This document shows positions 44,276 through 53,290 of a DNA stretch of 64,000 nt, in pieces. The notes beneath the pieces are model-generated. The model had not been told where the DNA came from. It did no database searches and saw only the letters and a program-made list of their open reading frames with translations. Source of the DNA: Bacteroidaceae bacterium. Its GTDB lineage: Bacteria; Bacteroidota; Bacteroidia; Bacteroidales; Bacteroidaceae. The stretch lies in assembly GCA_017933995.1 (NCBI GenBank), contig JAGBKI010000020.1, positions 62,001 through 126,000 of the forward strand. The letters are read 5' to 3'. Both the position numbers and the translations under genes were made by a program. Within the stretch, counting starts at the first letter, position 1. Each line of letters opens with the position of its first letter.

Positions 44276-47200
44276 TCAGAACGTAATCTGCACACCAAAA
44301 GTGTAAGTGGAAGTAAGCGGGTATACCTGCGTGTCCCAACCTTCCGGGTCAGAGAGTTCCGGGGTGAAGCTGTGAGCCTTGAAGGTAGTCCAGGGACGGT
44401 CGGCCGTAGCGCTGAGGCGGAGGCGCGGCAGCGTGTAGTTACCGATGCGCAGGTTCTCGAACGTGTAGCCAATGTTGATATTCTGAATACGGAAGTAGTC
44501 AGAGCTTTCAACAAAGTAGGAAGCGTTGTTGCTGTCGCCGATGTTCCAGGACTTCATAAGTGCAGCGGCGGAGGGGTTGCTGTTGGTCGAACCCGGTCCC
44601 GTCCAGCGGTCTTTGTACTGGGCATAGTCAAAGTTGTAGCTCTGGGAAGCATAACGCAAAGCGCGCTTGCGGTTCCATAGTTCACCGCCAGCCTGGCCGT
44701 AGAAACTGATGCTAAAGTCAAGTCCCTTCCATTGCAGACCCACGTTGAAGCCGTAAGTCAGGTCGGGTACATACGAACCCAGAATCTGCTTGTCCATTGC
44801 GTCAATCTTGCCGTCGCCATTAACATCTTCGTAAATAAAGTCACCAGGCACGAGGTTGTTGGCCACTGCGATGGGATCTGCGTCAACTTGCTCCTGCGTC
44901 TGGTAAACGCCGATGACTTTCAGGCCATAGTAGCTGTTCATCTTCTCGCCGACCATCTGCACTGTCTTGCCGCCCTTAATCATCTTCACACCGTCGCGCA
45001 GCGAGCGGACTTCATTGTGAAGGAAGCTGAAGTTAGCGCCAATCTGATAGGAGAAGTCCTTGCCCACACGGTCGTTCCAGGCAATCGTCAAGTCTACACC
45101 ACGGTTGAGTATCTTACCCCAGTTGCCAGCCACAGAAACATTACGCATGGGGAGCAACGGAGCTACAATGGCGTCTTCCGTCATACGGTTGTAGAAGTCG
45201 AAATCAACCTTCAAGCGGCTCTGGAGCGTGGCCAGGCTGAAGCCGAGGTTCGTCTCGTTCACGATTTCCCAGCCCAGCCAGGAGAACGTGTTGTTATTCA
45301 CATAGCCGTCAAAGGCTGTGTTGGTGCCGAATACGGAACGGTAGTTCGTCACGGTAGCAGTACCAGCGCTGGCACTTCCACGGTCGTTACCGAGCTTACC
45401 CCAGCTAGCACGGAGTTTCAGGTAGTCGATGAAACGCACCTTTTCCATAAACGGCTCGTCGGTAACCACCCAGGCGGCACCCACGGAGGGGAAGTAGCCC
45501 CACTTGTCGTTATACTTGGAGCTGCCGTCGGCACGGAACGTCACTGTTAAGAGATAGCGATGCTTCCAGTTGTATTGCAAACGACCGAAGTACGACAGGC
45601 CGCGATAGCGATAGCCATTGTCGCCCAGCGTAATGCCAGCCTTGTCGCCCAAACTGAGGTATTTCCAAGCATCCTTACCCTCGGGAACGTTCTGTGCCGT
45701 GCCCGACAGCCAGTCATAACGCGTTTGGCGCATCGAAGAGCCGACCATGGCCGTGAGGTTATGACCGCCCCAAGAGTCCTTATACGTCAACGTATTGTCC
45801 CAGATGTAGTTGTTGAAGATTGTCGTGCTCTTCGTCAGGGAAGTCGTGGCGTTCTTCTGGTTCGTGCCGATATCGTAGGCCGGGCGGAAAGTTGTTGCCC
45901 GCAGGCCGGTGTAGTCATAGCTGTAGCTGGTGCGGAACGAAAGCTTCTCGGGCAGTATCTGGAAGTCCGCATAGAAGTTGCTCATCACCTGGTATGAACG
46001 GTTCTGCGCATCATAGAGTTTGGCCGTCGCCACGGGATTATAGAAGTTGCTCGTGAAACCCAGCGTGTTGGGCGAGGTGTAACCGTCCGTATATTGGTCA
46101 GCCGTCGAAGCGTCGTATACGGGGAATATGCCTGGCATGTTGAAAGCCTGCTGCCATGCCGCATTGTTGGGCAACTGCCAGAAGTTCCTGCTGAAGACGG
46201 CGTTCATACCCACATTCAGCCAATTCGTAGCTTGATAGTCAAGATTACCACGGAAGTTCATGCGGCTGTACTCGTTGTCAGACTTCAGGATACCGTTCTG
46301 GTAGAGATAGCTCATACCTACACCATAGGACGCACGCTCTGTGCCGCCCGTGATGTTAAGGGCATGGTTTGTCATAAATGCGCTACGCGTCAGTTCGTCA
46401 TACCAATTGGTGTTGGAGCCATAGACGTTGTTCTCAAAGTCGCCACCGTAAAGTTCGACACTCTTCTTCAAGTTTTCGTCATAGGCGGTGATGCCCGTCT
46501 CGCGCAGCATCTGTGCGTACTGGCTCGAGTTGGCCATCTTCAGCACATTCGAAGCCGACTGCACACCTACATAACCCTCGTAGGTCACCTTGGCCTTTTC
46601 GTTTTTCTTTCCCTTCTTCGTCGTGATAATTACCACGCCGTTGGCTGCGCGCACACCGTATATAGCTGCCGCCGAAGCATCCTTCAGCACGGCGATTTCC
46701 TCGATGTCCGCATTGTTCAGGAAGTTGATGTTGTCGTAGAACATTCCATCAACAACATAAAGCGGTGTCGTGCTGCCAAAGCTGCCCAAACCGCGAATGG
46801 TCACTGTAGGACCGGCACCCGGCACACCGCTATTAACAATATTCAGACCAGCCACCTTTCCCTGCAAAGCCGCCATCGGCGTGTTCGAGGGGATGTTGGC
46901 CAATTTCTCTGCCTTTACCGTTTCAATGAAAGCGGTTAGGTCTTTCGACTTTGTGGTGCCATAGCCCACCACAACAGCCGATTCAAGGTCGAGTACGTCC
47001 TCCTTGAGCGTAACGTCCACGTTCCCCTGCCCGACTTTGACCGTCTGGGATTTCATCCCAAGGCAGGAATAAGTTAGTTCGTCGCCAGCTTTCGCGCTCG
47101 GAAGCTGGTAATTGCCATTAGCGTCAGTAAGCACCGTGGCATTCGTACCATTCACACGCACCACGACACCGGAAACGGGTTCGCCGGCCTCGTTAAGCAC

Positions 47201-47284
47201 GCGTCCTTTCACTCCGCCCGATTGAGCCAAAGCCGCCATCGGAAGTAGCAGAGCAAATGAAAGACTCATCACAAGTTTTTTCAT
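44276..47284 (-). CDS. susC: SusC/RagA-type TonB-linked outer-membrane transporter
   Basis: 1002 residues: signal peptide, N-terminal carboxypeptidase-like domain (VKGRVLNEAGEPVSGVVVRV), plug with the SusC signatures VVVGYGTTKSKDLT and NTPMAALQGKVAGLNI and GVRAANGVVIITTKKGK, then a 22-strand barrel ending TYTFGVQITF. It imports oligosaccharides using the TonB system, with SusD as partner. It is the first gene of the main PUL transcript; the promoter is at 47360-47392. Symbol generic. Confidence 0.96.
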   Translation of the reverse strand: MKKLVMSLSFALLLPMAALAQSGGVKGRVLNEAGEPVSGVVVRVNGTNATVLTDANGNYQLPSAKAGDELTYSCLGMKSQTVKVGQGNVDVTLKEDVLDLESAVVVGYGTTKSKDLTAFIETVKAEKLANIPSNTPMAALQGKVAGLNIVNSGVPGAGPTVTIRGLGSFGSTTPLYVVDGMFYDNINFLNNADIEEIAVLKDASAAAIYGVRAANGVVIITTKKGKKNEKAKVTYEGYVGVQSASNVLKMANSSQYAQMLRETGITAYDENLKKSVELYGGDFENNVYGSNTNWYDELTRSAFMTNHALNITGGTERASYGVGMSYLYQNGILKSDNEYSRMNFRGNLDYQATNWLNVGMNAVFSRNFWQLPNNAAWQQAFNMPGIFPVYDASTADQYTDGYTSPNTLGFTSNFYNPVATAKLYDAQNRSYQVMSNFYADFQILPEKLSFRTSYSYDYTGLRATTFRPAYDIGTNQKNATTSLTKSTTIFNNYIWDNTLTYKDSWGGHNLTAMVGSSMRQTRYDWLSGTAQNVPEGKDAWKYLSLGDKAGITLGDNGYRYRGLSYFGRLQYNWKHRYLLTVTFRADGSSKYNDKWGYFPSVGAAWVVTDEPFMEKVRFIDYLKLRASWGKLGNDRGSASAGTATVTNYRSVFGTNTAFDGYVNNNTFSWLGWEIVNETNLGFSLATLQSRLKVDFDFYNRMTEDAIVAPLLPMRNVSVAGNWGKILNRGVDLTIAWNDRVGKDFSYQIGANFSFLHNEVRSLRDGVKMIKGGKTVQMVGEKMNSYYGLKVIGVYQTQEQVDADPIAVANNLVPGDFIYEDVNGDGKIDAMDKQILGSYVPDLTYGFNVGLQWKGLDFSISFYGQAGGELWNRKRALRYASQSYNFDYAQYKDRWTGPGSTNSNPSAAALMKSWNIGDSNNASYFVESSDYFRIQNINIGYTFENLRIGNYTLPRLRLSATADRPWTTFKAHSFTPELSDPEGWDTQVYPLTSTYTFGVQITF

Positions 47285-47359
47285 GGTGTTCTGTTTTTAA
47301 TTAAACATAGAATTGAGTTCAAACCACATTTTGCAACACAGAGTTGGCGAAATGCGGTG

Positions 47360-47392
47360 CAAAGGTCACGCTTTATTGTTAAGATTTCCAAA
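47360..47392 (-). promoter_or_regulatory. Promoter of the susCD operon
   Basis: Minus strand: TTTG at 47392-47389, a 21-nt spacer, and GACCTTTG at 47367-47360 (one mismatch to TAnnTTTG). Leader of about 70 nt. The surrounding 47393-47700 contains no gene. Confidence 0.55.
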
Positions 47393-47717
47393 ACAGCAAC
47401 TACGCTAACAGTACGCTTTACGCTAAAAACAACTACGCTACGCAGCGTGTCAGAAGCAATTCAGGCCGCATAAAACCTATGGGAGTGGGCCGACAGTGGG
47501 AATCCGGCAAGCAGACCCAATTTTTCAATAAAATATCAGTCCGACAAGAAAAATTATATTTTTGACACCTGACACTCCACTCTCGCTTTTGCGTGCAATG
47601 ATACGAATTTAGCCAGCCTTGCGCAAACAAAACACAAGCGTAATGTCCTTTTAAGATGTTTTTTACTAATTCAGCGACGAATAAACGCCTCGCTCAACCC
47701 TACAAAATCGCAAATAC

Positions 47718-47762
47718 AAAAAAGTCCGGCAAAGCGTGTGGACGCGTCGCCGAACTTTTTAG
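47718..47762 (-). terminator. Terminator of the GH31 gene
   Basis: AAAAAGTCCGGC pairs with GCCGAACTTTTT, with an A/T run on each side, 26 nt beyond the GH31 stop. It separates the tetR-GH31 unit from susC. Confidence 0.7.
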
Positions 47763-47787
47763 AGACGAATGGATTCCTCTATAGGAT

Positions 47788-50700
47788 TTAGAGCGGATCC
47801 ACCGTGCCGAGGTTGCGGTCGATGAGCAGGCCGTCCTGCGGGGCGAGGCGGTAGGTGCCGGCCTTGCGCGCGCGGAACTTCAGCACGAAGAGCGTGGGCG
47901 CGCCCTCGTCGAGCAGGAAGTCGTTGCCACGGTTCACGAACGTGGGGTAGAGTTGCTTCGTGCCGTCGCTGTGCAGGCGGTCGTAGGTGAGGTTCACCAT
48001 GCTCTTCATCCCAACGGCTTCGAGACCCGTGTACTCCAGTTCGGTGGCGTCGTAGGGCAGGGCGAAGCTTAGACCGTTGACGTAGTGCAGGCAGTCGCCG
48101 CTGACGGTGATGCGGATTTCGTCGCCGGGCTGGTAGGTGGTCTTGTTGGGCGTCAGGATGAGGCGTCCGGCGACGTGGTCGTTCGACTCGCGCACGCCGC
48201 CGTCCAGCTGCGTGGTGACGACGCTGATGTCGTAGCCGTCGATGAGGCCGTTGCCGTTGATGTCGCCGATGCTCACGTAGTCGAAGTCGCCGTCGCCACG
48301 GCGCAGGCCGGTGTAGTTCATGTAGCTGGTCAGGTCGTTCTCGTCGATGCGCTTGTCGCGGTTGATGTCGCCCTGCAGCAGGCTCTCGGTGCCTTCCTTC
48401 TTGAAGACGTAGAGTTCGCGTCCGCTGGCGAAACCGCCCACGGCCTCGCCCACGTTGAGGCGGATGTAGCGTGCGCTCTCACCGCCGGTAAAGGCGATGG
48501 TCTTGGGCTGTCCGTCGCGTGCCCAGGTGAAGGCCACGGGCGGAGTCCAGGTGAGTTTGTCGGTGCTGAGGCTGATGGTGCCGGCGGTGATGGTGCCGTT
48601 GCCGGCGTCCTCGCGCGGCAGGTAGACCAGGGCGTCGAGTTCGTTCACGCTGTGGAGGTCGATGGTCAGCGTGCCGCCCACGGCGTCGTGGGTGCTCCAG
48701 TTGCTGTGCCACATCGACTTCTCGTCGCGGTCGAAGAGTTTGTTCACGCCCTGTCCGCCCTGGTTCTGGAACGACGTGATGCCGGTCAGTCCGCTGACGG
48801 CCCACTTGAGCGGGTCGGCCTCGGTGCGCACATTGACGGTCTGCCAGGGCGACACGGCGTCGGCGCCGACGGCGCGCACGCGGAAGGTGTAGGTGGTTTC
48901 GGGGGTGAGGTCGTCGAGGGTGAACTGGCGGGCGCGGATGGTGCTCTCGACGGTGCCTTCGCGCTCAATCTCGTAGAACAGCGCGCCGTCCACGGCCGTC
49001 CACTGCGGGGTCACCTCGTAGGCGCCGGTCTGCTTCATCGTGACGGCGGGCTTGGCCAGCGTCTGCGGCAGGCCGTCGGTCTCGGGAACGCTCAGGGCGA
49101 GCGGGGCGAAGCCGCTGACGGTGACGCTCACGGCGTTCTGGGCGGTGTTGGTCTTGGGCAGTTTGACAAGGATGCGCGGGTTGGTGGTCAGCCCCTCGAC
49201 GGGCGAGGGCTGTCCCTCGGTCATGTACATGTCGAGCGGGGCGACGTCGGTGACGTAGGCCCAGCCCTGCGTGGCCTCGGCCAGTTTGGCGGCGGTGAGG
49301 CGGCGCAATTTCACCTTCTTGCCGCCGACAGTGGCGGTCACCTTCTTGGGCGCGGCGGAGGTGTTGATGACGAGGTCGGTCTGCTTCAGCGGCTCGAAGC
49401 CGTCGAACGTGCCGGCGGTGGGGGCGATGTCGACGGTGAGCGCGCCGTCGGCCTGCACGCAGGTGGCGACGTGGGTGGTGGTGTGCGCGCCGTCAAGGTA
49501 AGCCTGTGTGCGCCCGTCGTCGTCGTACTCGTCGAACGTGGTGCCCTGGAGGGCGTAGACGACGTACTTGCGGTAGTCGGCGGGAGCCTCGACGGGCGTG
49601 TTGTGGGCGACGGTCATGGGGATGATGGCGTCGGCGCTGACCAGCACGGGCAGTTTCCACAGCGGGGCGTCGAAGTGGTTGAGCACGCGCCCGCCGGGAT
49701 AGGTCTCGCCGGTGTAGAGGTCCGTCCAGCGGCCCTCGGGCAGGTAGATGCCGTGGCGTATGTCGTTGCCCAGGGCGTCGGCGGCGGTGTTCTTGTAGAC
49801 GGGGGCCACGAGCATGTAGGGGCCGAACATGAACTGGTACTGCGTCTTCGTGCCGAGGGTGTAGGCGTTGGGGTAGTCGAGGAACATGGCGCGGATGATG
49901 GGCTTGCCGTCGACGGCCTGGCGTGCCACGCTGTAGGCGTAGGGCATCAGCGCGGCCTTGAGCTTGAGGTACGTGCGGTTGAGGCTCGTGGCGGGCTCGC
50001 CCAGTGCCTGCGGGTATTTGGGGTTGGCACCCCAGCCGTCCATGTTGAGTTCCATGGGGGTGAACGTCTTCCACTGGAAGTCGCGCACGTTCACGGGCAG
50101 GTTCTTGCCGCCGAAAATGCCGTCGAGGTCGTCGGTGATGTTGGGCTGGCCGGAGAGGCCCGAGCCGATGAACGTGGGGATGTGGAAGCGAATGTACTCC
50201 CAGTCGCCGCCGGTCTGGTCGCCGGTCCAGATGCCGGCGTAGCGCTGCGTGCCGGCCCAGCCGTCGAGCGAGATGATGAAGGGGCGGGCGTTGTTGCCGT
50301 AGCGGGGCATAATCTCGCCCACGTCGGCCACGCCGTTCAGGCCGAAACTGTAGCCCGCGCCCACCCAGGCCACGTCGGTCTTGAGCACGCGCACGCCGGC
50401 GGTGCCCACCTCGGCCACGATGTCGCGCTGCAGCAGCGGCTCGATGCCGTCCTTGGGGTGGAGGTCGCTCTGCGTCCAGAGGCCGATTTCCACACCCTTG
50501 CTGCGGGCGTATTCGCCGAACTGGCGCAGGTTCTCGATGTTGCCCGCCAGGGTGCTGGTCTGTCCGTAGCCGGCGCCGTAGCCGTCGTTGGGCAGGAACC
50601 AGCCCAGCGGCATGTCGGCGGCCAGGTAGCGGTCGATGGCGGCGCGGGCCGAGAACTGGTAGTTGCCGGGCAGTTCGCCGTTGAGGCTCTCGTGGATGCC

Positions 50701-51606
50701 GCCGTTGTCCTTCTGGCTCTCGTTGTAGCGCTTGCCGTCCTCGAAGGCCATGAAGCCGTTCTCGGCGGGCGTCCAGTAGTCGCGGTTGTAGGCGTTGAGG
50801 TGGCCTTCGTAGAAGCCGAACTTGGGCAGCAGCACGGGGTTGCCCGTCAGCTGGTAGAAGTCGTTGAGCAGGGCGGTGGGCTCGGCGTCGACCATCAGGA
50901 ACACGTCGAGGTAGGCTTCGTTGTGCGACAGTTCGGTGACGCCCGCCGTGGCTGCGCCGAAGTCGTAGCGTCCGGCCTTGAACGTGTGCCACATCAGGCC
51001 GTAGCCCGCCGTGGTCCAGTAGAACGGGGTGGGGGAGGCCACGCCGCCGTCCACCCAGTTGTTGGTGTTCTCGATGGCGATGCTCTTGCCACGGTGCGAG
51101 AAGCGTCCGTTCTGCACGCCGCCGCCGTAGGCGTACTCGTCCTGGGCCAGGGCGAAGCGCAGCGTGGTTTTCGTCGTGCCGAACTCGGCTGCTGCGGTCT
51201 CCTGCACGACGGTGCGCCCGGTGCGCAGGTCGACGGCACTCATCAGGCCGCGCGCCTTGTTGAACGTCAGTCGGAGGTCGGCGGTGGCGACAGTGTAGGC
51301 CGTGCCGATGTCTTCAAGTTTCACGGTCCCGGCAGCCTTGCGGGGGTTGGCCACGAGGATGCTGGCGGGGGGCTGTGCCTCGGGACCCCGCACGGCGCCG
51401 CCCTGCGGGTCGCTGAACAGGCGCACGATGTTGGGGCCGTAGAAGTCGAGCGTCAGCACGCGCCCGCTCTCGTAGGTCAGCACGACGGTGCCGGCGCCCA
51501 CGGCCTTGGCGTCCTTGATGCCCTCGGCGCGCGCGGGGGTGAACGGCGCGGTCAAGGCCGCCGCCATGAGCAACAAGGCGGCCAAGATTTTTTTAGTCAT
51601 TTCCAT
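47788..51606 (-). CDS. GH31 alpha-glucosidase-family enzyme with Fn3, F5/8C-like, dockerin and cohesin-like domains
   Basis: 1272 residues with a signal peptide (TAPFTPARA). N-terminal GH31 domain, then the barrel with nucleophile D411 (RVLKTDVAWVG) and the acid/base region GIWTGDQTGGDWEYIRF, then DUF5110-like and C-terminal beta domains. From about 855 a fibronectin III domain, then a discoidin (F5/8C)-like domain (LFDRDEKSMWHSNWSTHD), then at 1078-1135 a type I dockerin with two calcium loops (GDINRDKRIDENDL, GDINGNGLIDGYDI), then at 1145-1272 a cohesin-like beta domain (LTPNKTTYQPGDEIRITVSG). It removes alpha-linked sugars; exact linkage unknown. It is 18 nt after tetR. Confidence 0.88.
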   Translation of the reverse strand: MEMTKKILAALLLMAAALTAPFTPARAEGIKDAKAVGAGTVVLTYESGRVLTLDFYGPNIVRLFSDPQGGAVRGPEAQPPASILVANPRKAAGTVKLEDIGTAYTVATADLRLTFNKARGLMSAVDLRTGRTVVQETAAAEFGTTKTTLRFALAQDEYAYGGGVQNGRFSHRGKSIAIENTNNWVDGGVASPTPFYWTTAGYGLMWHTFKAGRYDFGAATAGVTELSHNEAYLDVFLMVDAEPTALLNDFYQLTGNPVLLPKFGFYEGHLNAYNRDYWTPAENGFMAFEDGKRYNESQKDNGGIHESLNGELPGNYQFSARAAIDRYLAADMPLGWFLPNDGYGAGYGQTSTLAGNIENLRQFGEYARSKGVEIGLWTQSDLHPKDGIEPLLQRDIVAEVGTAGVRVLKTDVAWVGAGYSFGLNGVADVGEIMPRYGNNARPFIISLDGWAGTQRYAGIWTGDQTGGDWEYIRFHIPTFIGSGLSGQPNITDDLDGIFGGKNLPVNVRDFQWKTFTPMELNMDGWGANPKYPQALGEPATSLNRTYLKLKAALMPYAYSVARQAVDGKPIIRAMFLDYPNAYTLGTKTQYQFMFGPYMLVAPVYKNTAADALGNDIRHGIYLPEGRWTDLYTGETYPGGRVLNHFDAPLWKLPVLVSADAIIPMTVAHNTPVEAPADYRKYVVYALQGTTFDEYDDDGRTQAYLDGAHTTTHVATCVQADGALTVDIAPTAGTFDGFEPLKQTDLVINTSAAPKKVTATVGGKKVKLRRLTAAKLAEATQGWAYVTDVAPLDMYMTEGQPSPVEGLTTNPRILVKLPKTNTAQNAVSVTVSGFAPLALSVPETDGLPQTLAKPAVTMKQTGAYEVTPQWTAVDGALFYEIEREGTVESTIRARQFTLDDLTPETTYTFRVRAVGADAVSPWQTVNVRTEADPLKWAVSGLTGITSFQNQGGQGVNKLFDRDEKSMWHSNWSTHDAVGGTLTIDLHSVNELDALVYLPREDAGNGTITAGTISLSTDKLTWTPPVAFTWARDGQPKTIAFTGGESARYIRLNVGEAVGGFASGRELYVFKKEGTESLLQGDINRDKRIDENDLTSYMNYTGLRRGDGDFDYVSIGDINGNGLIDGYDISVVTTQLDGGVRESNDHVAGRLILTPNKTTYQPGDEIRITVSGDCLHYVNGLSFALPYDATELEYTGLEAVGMKSMVNLTYDRLHSDGTKQLYPTFVNRGNDFLLDEGAPTLFVLKFRARKAGTYRLAPQDGLLIDRNLGTVDPL

Positions 51607-51624
51607 GATATGTTTCGTAAAGTT

Positions 51625-52275
51625 TTAATTGTTCGCAGGTATGGCCAACGCGTCTTTGCGGTAGGCGTCGACCAGTCGGCGGCCTTTCTCGGTGGTGCAG
51701 CCGCGGATGTGGAGGAGCACGGAGTTGCAGAAAATCTCTTCGATGGTGCGCCGGGGCGTGAACGTCGTGGAGAAAATCGCTTCGGCGAGGTAGGTGCCGA
51801 TGCGGTAGAACACTTCAAAATCGATGCCCGGCTCGAATACGCCTTCGCCCACGCCACGTTGCAAGAACTGCACGGCGTCGAGCAACTGCGCTTCGCGCTG
51901 CGCGGCGAAGTACTCTTGCGCCACTTTATAGGAACGCAGCTCGGCGATGAACACGGGGTTGATGTGGTGGGACTCCTCAAGGCGCAAGCGGAACAGGCGA
52001 AGCATGGCCTCCAACACATTGGCGCTTGCGGCGACGATGCTGCGCATCTCTTCGCGATCGGCATCGGACTTGGCTTTGAGGCAATCGAGCAGCAGTTGTT
52101 CCTTGGTGTCATAAATTTCGTAGAGCGTGCGTTTGGACATGCGCAGCTCCGATGAAATCTGGCTCATCGTGACTCCGCGTATGCCGCGCTCGTGGAAATC
52201 GGCGATGGCCTGGCGTATGATGGCCGACTTGTCGCGCGTTGTGGCGCGCTGGATGGCGTTGCGGTCGTTTTCCAT
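51625..52275 (-). CDS. TetR-family transcriptional regulator
   Basis: 216 residues from ATG 52275 (MENDRNAIQRATTR); a longer frame begins upstream of the -7 box. The N-terminal HTH is seen in IIRQAIADFHERGIRGVTM, SQISSELRMSKRTLYEIYDTK. The C-terminal ligand domain is not assignable. It is upstream of and probably cotranscribed with GH31 (18-nt gap), so it may control the GH31 or the whole locus, in addition to the propeller regulator at the other end. Ligand unknown. Confidence 0.88.
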   Translation of the reverse strand: MENDRNAIQRATTRDKSAIIRQAIADFHERGIRGVTMSQISSELRMSKRTLYEIYDTKEQLLLDCLKAKSDADREEMRSIVAASANVLEAMLRLFRLRLEESHHINPVFIAELRSYKVAQEYFAAQREAQLLDAVQFLQRGVGEGVFEPGIDFEVFYRIGTYLAEAIFSTTFTPRRTIEEIFCNSVLLHIRGCTTEKGRRLVDAYRKDALAIPANN

Positions 52276-52308
52276 CGGGGAAAGAGTTCTTTTTTGTATC
52301 AGACAGCG

Positions 52309-52316
52309 CAAAAGTA
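52309..52316 (-). promoter_or_regulatory. -7 box of tetR-GH31
   Basis: TACTTTTG on the minus strand, 33 nt before the tetR start. No TTTG at the -33 position. Confidence 0.45.
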
Positions 52317-52493
52317 CAGAAACTTTCGGGTGCGTGCGCAGTTTTGCACTTTTTTTCCTGCCAAGTGGAGGAAACGGGCGGCGAAGCGGAAAGCGACGGC
52401 ATCCGCACAGCGTCATTCCCGAAGCGTCTGCGACGAAACGCCTGGCGCTTTAGAATCCCCACGGGAACGGGTTCAAAGTTTTTTTTTCGGGGC

Positions 52494-52622
52494 GAATAAA
52501 ATTTTCTTTGGCCTAAATAAAATTTTCTTTGGCCTAAATAAAATTTTCTTTGGCTTAAATAAAATTTTCTTTGGCTTAAATAAAATTTTCTTTGGCTTAA
52601 AGAATTTTTTCTTTGGCTTGAA
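52494..52622. repeat. Array of six 21-bp repeats (array 3)
   Basis: Unit TTAAATAAAATTTTCTTTGGC (last copy diverged), 21 nt apart, six copies. The AAATAAAATTTTCTTT part is nearly palindromic. Same unit length and TTAA...GGC ends as arrays 1 and 2. It lies in the gene-free stretch between tetR and dnaX. Confidence 0.8.
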
Positions 52623-52629
52623 AAAAAAT

Positions 52630-53171
52630 TCGCGAAGCGCTGATAGGAAATCCGCAAACCCAGTGTAAGCCGTCGGCACGGGATGCGCGTGTTTTTGCAA
52701 AGGGCGGTGTGCACTTTAGGGGTGGCTGTGGACAAAGCGCAAAGGGAAAACGAACTTTTTTATACCGTATATATAATAATAGCACATGGAAAAGCGTTTA
52801 TAAGATAGACGGTGCGCGCACGGCGACAATGCCTCCGCACACCGGCAGCGGCTTTTTGTAAAACGCAACGAACGTGCTTATGGTGCATTCTACCCCCCAC
52901 CCTACCCCCCGCCCCGACGTCCTGCAATATCTGCGTGCCTTTGCCCGCTCCTATCAGCCCAGCAAGCAGGAGGAAGCACCCGCTTGGCCCGTCGCCACAT
53001 GCTGACGGACAAGGACGACTTGCATCTTAGTTTTTTCATTTATCGGGAACGCCAGTTCCCAAGCAACCGAACGCGCGAAAGAACCGAAGAACCTAAGAAC
53101 TGAGAAGCCCAAAAACCAGTCTCCCCCCACCCGAAATCCCCGCCAAGGCACACGCCAGGGGCGCAAAACAC
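52630..53171. other. Gene-free spacer upstream of dnaX
   Basis: No supported gene. It contains an AT-rich GTATATATAATAATAG segment at 52768-52783 and, at 53079-53102, a lone AGAACCTAAGAAC-type stretch resembling one arm of inverted repeat copy D. Confidence 0.5.
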
Positions 53172-53201
53172 TTTGCGCCTCGTTTTTTTTGCGTAAATTT
53201 G
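53172..53201 (+). promoter_or_regulatory. Promoter of dnaX
   Basis: TTTG at 53172-53175, an 18-nt spacer, and TAAATTTG at 53194-53201. Leader of about 85 nt before ATG 53291. Confidence 0.65.
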
Positions 53202-53290
53202 CGCCGCATCAGCGGGGTGACACCACGCCGATGCCCACAAGCGTGCGCCGTGGAAGCCAGCAGCACGCCCCACACCCCCTCCCCCTCAAA

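Noticed and set aside
48085-52155. 1356-codon open frame on the plus strand
   Set aside because: It is antisense to the GH31 and tetR genes, whose motifs and codon pattern are clear. High GC keeps the opposite strand open. The translation is low-complexity Val/Gly/Ala/Asp/His with no domain.
52473-52735. Lys/Phe-rich repeat peptides encoded in all frames
   Set aside because: They arise only because the 21-bp DNA repeat is a multiple of three; no start context or homology.
52812-53030. 72-codon plus-strand frame upstream of dnaX
   Set aside because: Pro/Cys/Arg-rich with no recognisable features; lies in a repeat-rich gene-free spacer.
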